Below are positions 6,792-14,006 of a stretch of 17,413 bases of DNA, one piece after another (within the stretch, counting starts at the first letter, position 1; every line of letters starts with the position of its first letter). The stretch covers positions 7,137 to 24,549 of the forward strand of contig DCIH01000079.1 of NCBI GenBank assembly GCA_002317575.1, in the 5' to 3' direction. The DNA is from Verrucomicrobia bacterium UBA1731 (GTDB lineage Bacteria > Verrucomicrobiota > Kiritimatiellia > RFP12 > UBA1067). The notes below the pieces were generated by a model. That model worked only from the letters and a program-made list of their open reading frames with translations. It was not told where the DNA came from and did no database searches. The position numbers were made by a program, and so were the translations under genes.

Positions 6792-8252
6792 GAAGTCGTC
6801 GCCGCCGAGCCGGATGTGGGCTTTTTCGGCAAGCTGTTCAAGCTGAACCGCAACCGCACCACATTCAAGACGGAGATCGTCGCCGGCATCACCACGTTCA
6901 TGACGATGGCGTACATCCTCGCCGTGAACCCGAACCTCCTTTCGATCGCGGGCATTCCGCGCGGCGGCGTGTTCGTGGCGACGTGCCTGGCGGCGTTCGT
7001 GGGCACCATGCTCATGGCGGCGCTGTCGAACTATCCGTTCGCGCTCGCGCCGGGCATGGGCCTCAACGCGTTTCTCACGTTCGGCGTGTGCCTCGGCATG
7101 GGCTACAGCTGGCAGTTCGCGCTGCTGGCGGTGTTCGTGGAAGGCCTCGTCTTCCTCGCGCTTTCGCTCACGCCCGTCCGCGAAGCGATCTTCAACTGCA
7201 TTCCGTTCACGCTGAAGAAGGCGGTGGCGGCCGGTATCGGTCTCTTCATCTGCTTCATCGCGTTGCAGACGGCGAAGATCATCGTCAACAACGACGCCGT
7301 CCTGGTGGGGCTCATGAGCTTCAAGAACGCCGCGTTCCACACGCAGGGTATCTGCGCGCTGCTGGCGATCGTCGGCACGGTCCTCACGGGCGTCATGATG
7401 GCCAAGAATGTGAAGGGGTCCATCCTGTTCGGCATCTTCCTCACCTGGGGCCTCGGCATGATCTGTCAGGCCGCCGGCGTCTACGTGCCCGATCCGGCGA
7501 ACAACTACTTCTCGCTCTACCCGTCGTTCACCCTGGCGGGCATCGGCGATTCGTTCACGCAGTTCGGCCAGACCTGCTGCGCGATCTTCTCCGCCGACGG
7601 CTGGACGCATACGGTGAAGGGGGCGGACGGTGCGGCGCAGGTCGTGGGCAAGGGCTTCGACCTCGTCAAGTCGCTCGACTTCTTCGTGGTGATGTTCGCG
7701 TTCTTCTTCGTGGACCTCTTCGACACGCTCGGCACGCTGATCGGCGTTTCGATGAAGGGCGGCTTTCTCACGAAGGAAGGCAAGCTCCCCCGCATCTCGG
7801 GCGCCTTGTGCGCGGACGCGATCGCGACATCCGTGGGCGCCGTGTTCGGCACGTCCACGACGACGACCTACGTCGAATCCGCTTCGGGCGTGATGGCGGG
7901 CGGCCGCACGGGCCTCACGGCCGTCACGACGGCGGTGCTCTTCGTCCTGTCGCTCGTGCTCGCGCCCGTGTTCCTCGCGGTGCCGGGATTCGCGACGGCG
8001 CCGGCGCTCATCACCGTGGGCTACCTGATGCTCTCCTCCGTCGCCGAGGTCGACTTCCGCGACGCGAGCGAGGCCATTCCGGCGTTTCTCACGGTGGCGA
8101 TCATGCCGTTCTCGTACTCGATTTCGGACGGCATCATGGCGGGCGTCATCTCCTACACGCTCATCAACCTCATCGCCGGCAAGGCGAAGAAGATCCACTG
8201 GATCATGTACGTGCTCACGGTGGTGTTCATCGCGAAGTACGCGCTGATGTAG
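6552..8252 (+). CDS. AzgA/PbuG-type purine nucleobase permease with N-terminal TerB-like module
   Basis: This 566-residue protein has a membrane core from about residue 92 that matches the AzgA/PbuG branch of adenine, guanine and hypoxanthine transporters. Signatures include TTFMTMAYILAVNPNLLS, GVFVATCLAAFVGT, NYPFALAPGMGLNAFLTFGV, DLFDTLGTLIGVSMKGGFL and GTSTTTTYVESASGV. Family members are usually about 430-450 residues and start directly with the first helix. The extra N-terminal 80 or so residues form an acidic helical module described separately. ATG 6552 is chosen for AAGGAA at 6539-6544, 7 nt upstream; the upstream in-frame ATG 6489 would translate the hairpin. The following apt gene suggests adenine as substrate. 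The permease fold is certain, the exact base inferred. Confidence 0.93.
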   Translation: MTAEEKKLLETIKRVRANVAGDGRIDIEETDVLLAVAKKYANENANMAEFAELLVDVRQDGIVEQDESEKILIHLDWLAREVVAAEPDVGFFGKLFKLNRNRTTFKTEIVAGITTFMTMAYILAVNPNLLSIAGIPRGGVFVATCLAAFVGTMLMAALSNYPFALAPGMGLNAFLTFGVCLGMGYSWQFALLAVFVEGLVFLALSLTPVREAIFNCIPFTLKKAVAAGIGLFICFIALQTAKIIVNNDAVLVGLMSFKNAAFHTQGICALLAIVGTVLTGVMMAKNVKGSILFGIFLTWGLGMICQAAGVYVPDPANNYFSLYPSFTLAGIGDSFTQFGQTCCAIFSADGWTHTVKGADGAAQVVGKGFDLVKSLDFFVVMFAFFFVDLFDTLGTLIGVSMKGGFLTKEGKLPRISGALCADAIATSVGAVFGTSTTTTYVESASGVMAGGRTGLTAVTTAVLFVLSLVLAPVFLAVPGFATAPALITVGYLMLSSVAEVDFRDASEAIPAFLTVAIMPFSYSISDGIMAGVISYTLINLIAGKAKKIHWIMYVLTVVFIAKYALM

Positions 8253-8259
8253 GCGAAGG

Positions 8260-8311
8260 CGTCCGACGCATCGGACGTCCGGAAGGTTCGGGACCGGTCC
8301 CGCCCTTCCGG
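8260..8311 (+). repeat. Pair of palindromic hairpins in the permease-apt gap
   Basis: The 83-nt gap contains CGTCCGA/TCGGACG (8260-8266 and 8271-8277, loop CGCA). Next comes a larger structure with outer arms CCGGAAGG (8279-8286) and CCTTCCGG (8304-8311) around a perfect 14-bp palindrome, CGGGACCGGTCCCG (8289-8302). No T run follows, so it is a poor terminator. It may stabilise or insulate segments of a polycistronic mRNA, or be a palindromic repeat element. The apt ribosome site AAGGAA follows at 8325-8330. Confidence 0.7.
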
Positions 8312-8335
8312 GCGTCGGGCGGAAAAGGAAACGAC

Positions 8336-8566
8336 ATGGATTTCAAGCAGACGGTTGAAAGCGTTAAGAAGATCGTGCTGGCCGACGGGGTCATCGATCT
8401 GGAAGAGACGGCCATGCTGCTGCGTACGGTGAAGCCTTTCGTCCAGCGCGGAGACGCCCGGGCCAAGGCGCTCGAGGACCTCCTGCACCAGGTGCGCGAG
8501 GACGGCGTCATCACGCCCGAAGAGTCGTCGCGCGTGGCGGCCATGCTGGAAAGTCTCACCGACACA
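8336..8566 (+). other. TerB-like N-terminal module of Apt (residues 1-77)
   Basis: The loops are D17-G-V-I-D-L-E-E and D56-G-V-I-T-P-E-E-S, 39 residues apart. They are joined by a helix containing AMLLRTVKPF and a second helix ending LEDLLHQVRE. It aligns along its whole length with the starts of the two permeases. It is fused to a soluble enzyme here, so the module is not simply a membrane-insertion segment. Confidence 0.7.
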
Positions 8567-9094
8567 TCGCTCAATCTCGCCGAATACGTGCGGGCGGTCC
8601 CCGATTTCCCGAAGCCGGGCGTTCTCTTCCGCGATGTGACGGGCATCCTCGACACGGCGGACGGATTCGCGCTCGCCCTGGACGCCATCGCGAAGGCGCT
8701 CGCGGAAACGCCGTTCGATGTGGTGGCGGCGCCGGAGTCGCGTGGTTTCGTGTTCGGTGCGGCGATATCCGCGCGTTTCCGCAAGGCGTTCGTGCCGATC
8801 CGGAAACCCGGCAAGCTGCCGAACGAGACGATCTGCGAATCGTACGATCTCGAATACGGTCAGGCCACGCTGCACATGCACAAGGACGCCATCATCACGG
8901 GCGAACGCGTGGTGGTGGTGGACGATCTGCTTGCGACGGGCGGCACGGCCGCAGCGTCCGCGCGCCTGGTGGAACGTCTCGGCGGCAAAGTCGTCAAGAT
9001 GGTCTTCCCGATCGAACTCGAGGGATTCAAGGCGCGCGAAAACGCGCTCAAGGGCTACGACATCGTTTCGTTGGTGAGATATTCCGGAAGATGA
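8336..9094 (+). CDS. apt: Adenine phosphoribosyltransferase with N-terminal TerB-like module
   Basis: This 252-residue protein has a C-terminal part of about 175 residues that is a complete Apt: AEYVRAVPDFPKPGVLFRDV, APESRGFVFGAA, RKPGKLPNETICESYDLEYG and the PRPP loop VVVDDLLATGGTA with D196, D197 and T201-T204. It converts adenine and PRPP to AMP. Normal Apt is about 170-180 residues, so residues 1-77 are an extra module. ATG 8336 has AAGGAA 5 nt upstream, and starting later would abandon a well-formed ribosome site and a module conserved in two neighbouring proteins, so the fusion is probably real. The purine permease precedes it, consistent with uptake followed by trapping as nucleotide. 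The stop overlaps the next start as ATGA. Confidence 0.95.
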   Translation: MDFKQTVESVKKIVLADGVIDLEETAMLLRTVKPFVQRGDARAKALEDLLHQVREDGVITPEESSRVAAMLESLTDTSLNLAEYVRAVPDFPKPGVLFRDVTGILDTADGFALALDAIAKALAETPFDVVAAPESRGFVFGAAISARFRKAFVPIRKPGKLPNETICESYDLEYGQATLHMHKDAIITGERVVVVDDLLATGGTAAASARLVERLGGKVVKMVFPIELEGFKARENALKGYDIVSLVRYSGR

Positions 9095-11718
9095 AGCTCT
9101 CGCGCATCCTAGCCGCCTTGCTGCTGACGGGCCTGATGGCTTCGGTCGGCATGACGGTGCATTTCCATTACGCGGGCACGCTGTACGACAACAACTGCGC
9201 GTTGATGCGCGTGGGACTGGAGGACGTGGCCGTGCGCGTCCGCACCATGGCCGCGAACTTCCGCACCATCAGCGAGATGGCGAACAAGAGCGCGGAATCC
9301 TCGGCGAGCGCCCTGGTCGCCTTCATCGTCGCAGACCCCACGGTGCTTGGAGACCAGAGTCGGCTCGACGATCTCGCGAAAACGCTTGACGTCGACGAAT
9401 TGCACGTGACGGACGGCAAGGGCGTGTTCGTGGCCGGCGTGCCCAGGTTGTATCTGGGCCATTCGCTTGCCGAATCGGAGCAGTCCAGGGAGTTTCTGCC
9501 GCTGTTGGAAAAGGGCGATGGCGTTTTCATACAAAAGCCCATGCGGAAAGGGCTTCAGCTCGGAAGCCACAAGGACGGCGAATGGTTCCAGTATGCCGGC
9601 ATGCGCCGCAAGGACGCGCCGGGCATCGTGCAGGTCGGCGTGACGGCTACGCGCGTCAAAGCCGCCCAGAAGCTGGCCGATGTCATGGAGATCGCCGAAT
9701 CGACCCGCATCGGCGTCGACGGCAGGGTCTTCATCTACAACAACGCCGGGTTGCCGCCGCCGCAGCACGGCGTTTTCGCCGATGAAGTCCACGGGCGGAA
9801 GATGATGGCGGCGGAATCGGATTGCGGCGGCTACCGCATCCGCGTCGTCAAGCCCTTTTCGGGCCGTTGGATGCTCGGCGCGAATCTGCGTGATGCGTTC
9901 ATCGTGCTGGACATCACGCTGTTGCTGCTGCTGCTGGTGGCGCTACCGGGGACCAGGCGGACGATGGCCGCCGAAGTCGGCACGCTCAAGGCGATGTTCG
10001 GCGGTCGTTTCCGCGCGCGGGGCGCCTTTGCCAGGGCCGTTCGGAATCCGGCCACGGTCGCTTGCGCGTTCGCGTTCCTGATGGCGATCGCGGTCGGTTG
10101 GTTCGTCATGTCGCGGACGAGCATGACGGACGCGAAGGCGCGGCTCGCGGCGGCGGCGGCGGACATCCGGGACGCCGTGGACACGTGTGCGGACAATCTG
10201 CTGTTCTACCAAGGTGCCGCCATCTGCAGACACTACGGCAAACCGGAGGCGATGACGGTGGACATGGTGCAGGAGGTCATGCACCGCTACAATCTGGACG
10301 AGTTGAACGTGGTCGATGCGCGCGGCATCGTGCTGGCGGGCGCGTTGGCGGATGTCGGATACGACATGGGCTCGAACGAGAACTCGGCGAAGTTCAACTG
10401 CCTGCTTGCGGGCCGAAAGACGTACAGCCAGCCGTTCCGCGCCGCCATCGAAAACCCGAACGGCCCGAAGCTCAAGTACGCGGGGGTGGCGTTCCCGCCG
10501 CCCGCCAAGGGCTACGTCCAGCTCGGTTTCAAGGAAGAGCGGATGAAGTCGGACATCGACTACTGGTTCAAGGACCTTGCGTTGGCGCGGCACATCGGCG
10601 GGAAGGGCTATTACATCGTGGCCGACGCCGAGACGGGTCGCCTGCTTTCGTGCGGCAAGACGGACAAGGACGGCGTGGCCCGCTTCGCGAACGGGCTCAC
10701 GCTCTCCGACATCGGCTTTGACTGGTCTGCCGCGCCCACGCGCGGCGACGAATACTTCACGGCCCGTCTGTTCGGCGAGGACTGCCTGTGCCTCTCCGAG
10801 GTGCGTTGCTTCCACCGTCTGGTGTCCGTCATCCCGGTATCCGAAATCCGCGGTGCGGGAATCCGCATCGTCCTGCTTTCCGCGGCCGTCCTGCTGTGCG
10901 TGTTCGTGATCGTGGTGTTCTTCATGACCAAGCTCACGGATCTCGTCATGTCGTTGCGGGAGAAGGAACGCGAGGAGAAGAAGCGGCAGGAGGAAGACCT
11001 CGCGGTCTCGCGCACCATCCAGACGTCGTCGCTGCCGGTCGTCTTCCCGGACGAGCCCGAGTTCAAGGTGTTCGCGCTGATGGACACGGCCCGCGAGGTG
11101 GGCGGCGACTTCTACGATTTCTACGAGCTGCCGTCTGGGAGGTTCTTCTTCCTCATCGCGGACGTTTCCGGCAAGGGCGTTCCCGCCGCGATGTTCATGA
11201 TGAAGGCGCGCGCCATTCTCAAGGCCTGCATGTTCGAATGCGGCGATTTCGCCGAGGCCGTCGGGGACGCCAACGACCGCCTCGCGCAGGAGAACGCCGC
11301 GGAGATGTTCGTCACCTGCTGGATGGGCTCGTTCGACAAATCCACGGGCGACGTGCAATACGTCAACGCCGGACACAATCCTCCGCTCGTGAAGCGGGCC
11401 GACGGCGAGGTGTCGTGGGTGAAGGGCCGGCGGTCCGTCGCATTGGCCGTCCAGGCCGGACTTCCGTACCACGTGGCGTCGCTGAAACTCGCGCCCGGCG
11501 ACAGTCTCTTCCTGTACACGGACGGCGTCACCGAGGCGTCCGACGCGGCGGACGGCTTTTACGGCGAGGAACGTCTGGCGGCGAAGCTGAAGGCCAGCGG
11601 CCCCGAGTTCGTCACGGAAATCCGGCGGGATGTCGCGGCTTTCGCGACGGGCGCCGAACAGTCCGACGACATCACGATGTTGGCGCTCGATTTCAAGAAA
11701 CGACCTGTCAGAGATTGA
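9091..11718 (+). CDS. Membrane PP2C (SpoIIE/RsbU-type) serine phosphatase with duplicated extracytoplasmic sensor modules
   Basis: This 875-residue protein has TM segments at about 5-23, 270-286, 321-340 and 593-612. These bracket two extracytoplasmic sensor regions (about 24-269 and 341-592). The regions look duplicated: VDELHVTDGKGVFVAGV in the first aligns with LDELNVVDARGIVLAGA in the second, the style of Cache/PAS-like ligand-binding domains. A charged coiled coil (LREKEREEKKRQEEDLAVSR) leads to a PP2C domain from about 655: GGDFYDF (D673), ADVSGKG (D691), NAGHNPP (759-765), YTDGVTE (D811) and QSDDIT (D859, D860). The metal-binding aspartates are present, so it should be active. Such phosphatases usually dephosphorylate anti-anti-sigma (STAS) proteins; no partner is visible here. 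It starts inside the apt stop (ATGA), an unusual place for a stress-signalling gene. Confidence 0.88.
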   Translation: MKLSRILAALLLTGLMASVGMTVHFHYAGTLYDNNCALMRVGLEDVAVRVRTMAANFRTISEMANKSAESSASALVAFIVADPTVLGDQSRLDDLAKTLDVDELHVTDGKGVFVAGVPRLYLGHSLAESEQSREFLPLLEKGDGVFIQKPMRKGLQLGSHKDGEWFQYAGMRRKDAPGIVQVGVTATRVKAAQKLADVMEIAESTRIGVDGRVFIYNNAGLPPPQHGVFADEVHGRKMMAAESDCGGYRIRVVKPFSGRWMLGANLRDAFIVLDITLLLLLLVALPGTRRTMAAEVGTLKAMFGGRFRARGAFARAVRNPATVACAFAFLMAIAVGWFVMSRTSMTDAKARLAAAAADIRDAVDTCADNLLFYQGAAICRHYGKPEAMTVDMVQEVMHRYNLDELNVVDARGIVLAGALADVGYDMGSNENSAKFNCLLAGRKTYSQPFRAAIENPNGPKLKYAGVAFPPPAKGYVQLGFKEERMKSDIDYWFKDLALARHIGGKGYYIVADAETGRLLSCGKTDKDGVARFANGLTLSDIGFDWSAAPTRGDEYFTARLFGEDCLCLSEVRCFHRLVSVIPVSEIRGAGIRIVLLSAAVLLCVFVIVVFFMTKLTDLVMSLREKEREEKKRQEEDLAVSRTIQTSSLPVVFPDEPEFKVFALMDTAREVGGDFYDFYELPSGRFFFLIADVSGKGVPAAMFMMKARAILKACMFECGDFAEAVGDANDRLAQENAAEMFVTCWMGSFDKSTGDVQYVNAGHNPPLVKRADGEVSWVKGRRSVALAVQAGLPYHVASLKLAPGDSLFLYTDGVTEASDAADGFYGEERLAAKLKASGPEFVTEIRRDVAAFATGAEQSDDITMLALDFKKRPVRD

Positions 11719-11738
11719 TCAACCGAAAGGACACACCC

Positions 11739-11990
11739 ATGGCCCAGCAGACCCCCGAAGAAATGCGCTCGCGCGCGATGTTCGTCCGCGCGCTCGGAAA
11801 ATTCGTCTACGCCGACGGACGCGCCGACATCGGCGAAGTCAAATCGATGATCGCCCTCGCCCACGCGCTCTCGGCGAACGATCCCGAGATGGCGGCGTTC
11901 GAGAAGCTGCTCGTCGGCATCGCCGAGGACGGCATCGTCGACCCCAGCGAATCGAAGCAGATCGCCGCGTTCATCGGGAAGATGCTGGCG
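11739..11990 (+). other. TerB-like N-terminal module of the uracil permease (residues 1-84)
   Basis: The loops are D26-G-R-A-D-I-G-E and D64-G-I-V-D-P-S-E-S, 38 residues apart. They are embedded in the same helix pattern as the modules of the purine permease and Apt. The first loop is slightly degenerate (A29, G32) compared with the other two copies. The similarity spans the whole segment and stops before the transporter core. Confidence 0.7.
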
Positions 11991-13376
11991 CAGTCCGCGC
12001 AGGCCGAAGGCGTCTACGACGCGCGCACGCTGGGTCTTCCGAAGATGGGTCTTCTGGGCGTGCAGCACATGTTCGCCATGTTCGGCGCCACGATTCTCGT
12101 GCCGATCCTGACGGGGCTTTCGCCGAGCGCCACATTGCTCTTCGCCGGCCTGGGAACGCTCCTCTTCCATTTCCTCACCAAGCGCATGGTGCCGGCGTTC
12201 CTCGGCTCGTCCTTCGCGTTCCTCGCGGGCTACTTCGCCCTCACGGGCCTCGCCGGCACGGCGGGCTACGAGAAGATGACGAAGGATGTCATGCTCCAGT
12301 ACGCTTCGATCGGCGTCGCCGCGAGCGCGGTGGTCTACTTCATCGTGGCCGCCTTCGTGAAGGCGTGCGGCGTGAAGACGGTGATGAAGTTCTTCCCGCC
12401 CGTCGTGACCGGTCCGATCATCATCGGCATCGGCCTCGTGCTGGCGCCCGTCGCGGTGAACAGCTGCGAGAGCTGCTGGCCCGTCGCGATCATCGCGATC
12501 CTCACGGTGATCTTCTTCTCCGTGTGGGGCAAGGGCATGCTCAAGATCATCCCGATTCTCATGGGCGTGATCGTCTCCTATCTCGCCAACGTCGTGTTCG
12601 GCTTCCTCGGCTGGGCGGACAAGATCGACTACTCCAAGGTCGCCGACGCGGCCTGGGTCGGATTGCCGTTCCAGTGGTCCAACACCACGTTCCCCGTGCT
12701 CGCCAGTCCCGACAAGGGCCTGCTCGTCACGTCGCTCTGCATCGTGGTGCCGATCGCGTTCGCCACGATCATGGAGCACGTGGGCGACATATCCGCCATC
12801 AGCTCCACCGTCAAGCGCAACTTCTTCGCGAACCCGGGTCTGCACCGCACGATGCTCGGCGACGGTCTCGCCACCGCCATGGCCGCGCTCTTCGGCGCGC
12901 CGGCGAACACGACCTACGGCGAGAACACGGGCGTCCTGTCGCTCTCCAAGGTGTACGATCCGCGCGTGATCCGCATCGCGGCCTGCCTCGCCGTGCTCGT
13001 TTCGTTCTGCCCGAAGTTCTCCGCCTTCATCGGCACGATCCCGGGCGCGACGATCGGCGGCGTCTCGTTCATCCTCTACGGCATGATCGCGGCCGTCGGC
13101 GTGCGCAACCTCGTCGAGAGCCAGGTCGATCTTGGCAAGTCCCGCAACATGCTCATCGCGGCGATCATCCTCGTGTTGACGCTCGGCATCTCCTTCTCGA
13201 AGGCGGGCGCGATCAAGTTCGCCTGCGGCGGCGTCAATTTCGCGCTCTCCGGCCTCGCGGTCGGCGCGCTCGTGGGCATCGTCCTCAATGCGGTTCTTCC
13301 GGGCAAGGACTTCGCCTTCTCGGAATCCGCGCCCGGCATCAAGGATCCCGACCGCTTCGGCGGCCCCAAGGCTTAA
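11739..13376 (+). CDS. uraA: UraA-type uracil permease with N-terminal TerB-like module
   Basis: This 545-residue NCS2 nucleobase symporter has the UraA/PyrP signatures GVQHMFAMFGATILVPILTG, VPAFLGSSFAFLAGYFA, FFPPVVTGPIIIGIGLVLAP, MEHVGDISAISSTVKRNFF, HRTMLGDGLATAMAALFGAP and NTTYGENTGVL. Usual members have about 430 residues and start near the GVQHM segment. Here about 100 residues precede it, mostly a TerB-like module. ATG 11739 has AAAGGA (11726-11731) 7 nt upstream and lies 20 nt after the phosphatase stop. The next gene is uracil phosphoribosyltransferase, so uracil is the likely substrate. The base-binding Glu of the MEHVGD segment is present. Confidence 0.94.
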   Translation: MAQQTPEEMRSRAMFVRALGKFVYADGRADIGEVKSMIALAHALSANDPEMAAFEKLLVGIAEDGIVDPSESKQIAAFIGKMLAQSAQAEGVYDARTLGLPKMGLLGVQHMFAMFGATILVPILTGLSPSATLLFAGLGTLLFHFLTKRMVPAFLGSSFAFLAGYFALTGLAGTAGYEKMTKDVMLQYASIGVAASAVVYFIVAAFVKACGVKTVMKFFPPVVTGPIIIGIGLVLAPVAVNSCESCWPVAIIAILTVIFFSVWGKGMLKIIPILMGVIVSYLANVVFGFLGWADKIDYSKVADAAWVGLPFQWSNTTFPVLASPDKGLLVTSLCIVVPIAFATIMEHVGDISAISSTVKRNFFANPGLHRTMLGDGLATAMAALFGAPANTTYGENTGVLSLSKVYDPRVIRIAACLAVLVSFCPKFSAFIGTIPGATIGGVSFILYGMIAAVGVRNLVESQVDLGKSRNMLIAAIILVLTLGISFSKAGAIKFACGGVNFALSGLAVGALVGIVLNAVLPGKDFAFSESAPGIKDPDRFGGPKA

Positions 13377-13385
13377 GGAGACGAC

Positions 13386-14006
13386 ATGCTCACCGTACTC
13401 AACCATCCGCTCGTCGACCACCGCATGACGTATCTGCGGGACGTCAAGACCCAGCCCAAGCTTTTCCGCGAACTCGTGAACGAGCTCACGGAATTCCTTG
13501 CGTTCGAGGCGCTCAAGTCGCTGAACACCGTCGAGGTCGAAGTTCAGACGCCCGTCGCCAAGACGACGGGCCGCAAGGTCGCCGACCAGATCGTGCTCGT
13601 GCCGATTCTGCGCGCGGGCATGGGCATGCTCGACGCCATGCTCCACGTGCTCCCGTACGCCAAGGTCGGCGTGCTCGGGATGCAGCGCAACGAGGAAACG
13701 GCCGAGCCCGTTCCCTACTACGCCAAGGTGCCGCCGGCCAAGGGCGATGAGCTCGCGATCGTGATCGATCCGATGTTCGCCACGGGCGGCAGCGCGGTGG
13801 ACGCCGTGACGCAACTGAAGAAGCTCGGCTACAAGCGCATCGTGTTCCTGTGTCTCGTGACGGCGCCGGAAGGGGCGGCGAATTTCGAGAAGCACCATCC
13901 GGACGTGCCGGTCTATACGGCCGCCAAGGACGAGCGTCTCAATTCGCACTTCTACATCGTGCCTGGTCTCGGCGACGCCGGCGACCGCATCTTCGGGACG
14001 TTGTGA
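13386..14006 (+). CDS. upp: Uracil phosphoribosyltransferase
   Basis: This 206-residue enzyme converts uracil and PRPP to UMP. It is full length for the family (about 208). Hallmarks are a start LTVLNHPLVDHRMTYLRD, VPILRAGMGMLDAML, the PRPP loop IVIDPMFATGGSAVDAV (D128-S136) and the uracil-binding end YIVPGLGDAGDRIFGT. AAGGAG at 13375-13380 overlaps the uraA stop and lies 5 nt before ATG. Unlike Apt and the two permeases it has no N-terminal TerB-like module. Pairing with uraA gives import plus trapping of uracil. The stop overlaps the next start as GTGA. Confidence 0.97.
   Translation: MLTVLNHPLVDHRMTYLRDVKTQPKLFRELVNELTEFLAFEALKSLNTVEVEVQTPVAKTTGRKVADQIVLVPILRAGMGMLDAMLHVLPYAKVGVLGMQRNEETAEPVPYYAKVPPAKGDELAIVIDPMFATGGSAVDAVTQLKKLGYKRIVFLCLVTAPEGAANFEKHHPDVPVYTAAKDERLNSHFYIVPGLGDAGDRIFGTL

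Noticed and set aside
6465..8198. Antisense open frame of 577 codons opposite the purine permease
   Set aside because: Low-complexity Arg/Glu/His product without domains; the + strand is a clear transporter.
11559..13949. Very long antisense open frame (796 codons) opposite uraA and upp
   Set aside because: It is the mirror of high-GC coding sequence; its translation is rich in Arg, His and Glu with no domain pattern, while the + strand encodes clear UraA and Upp.
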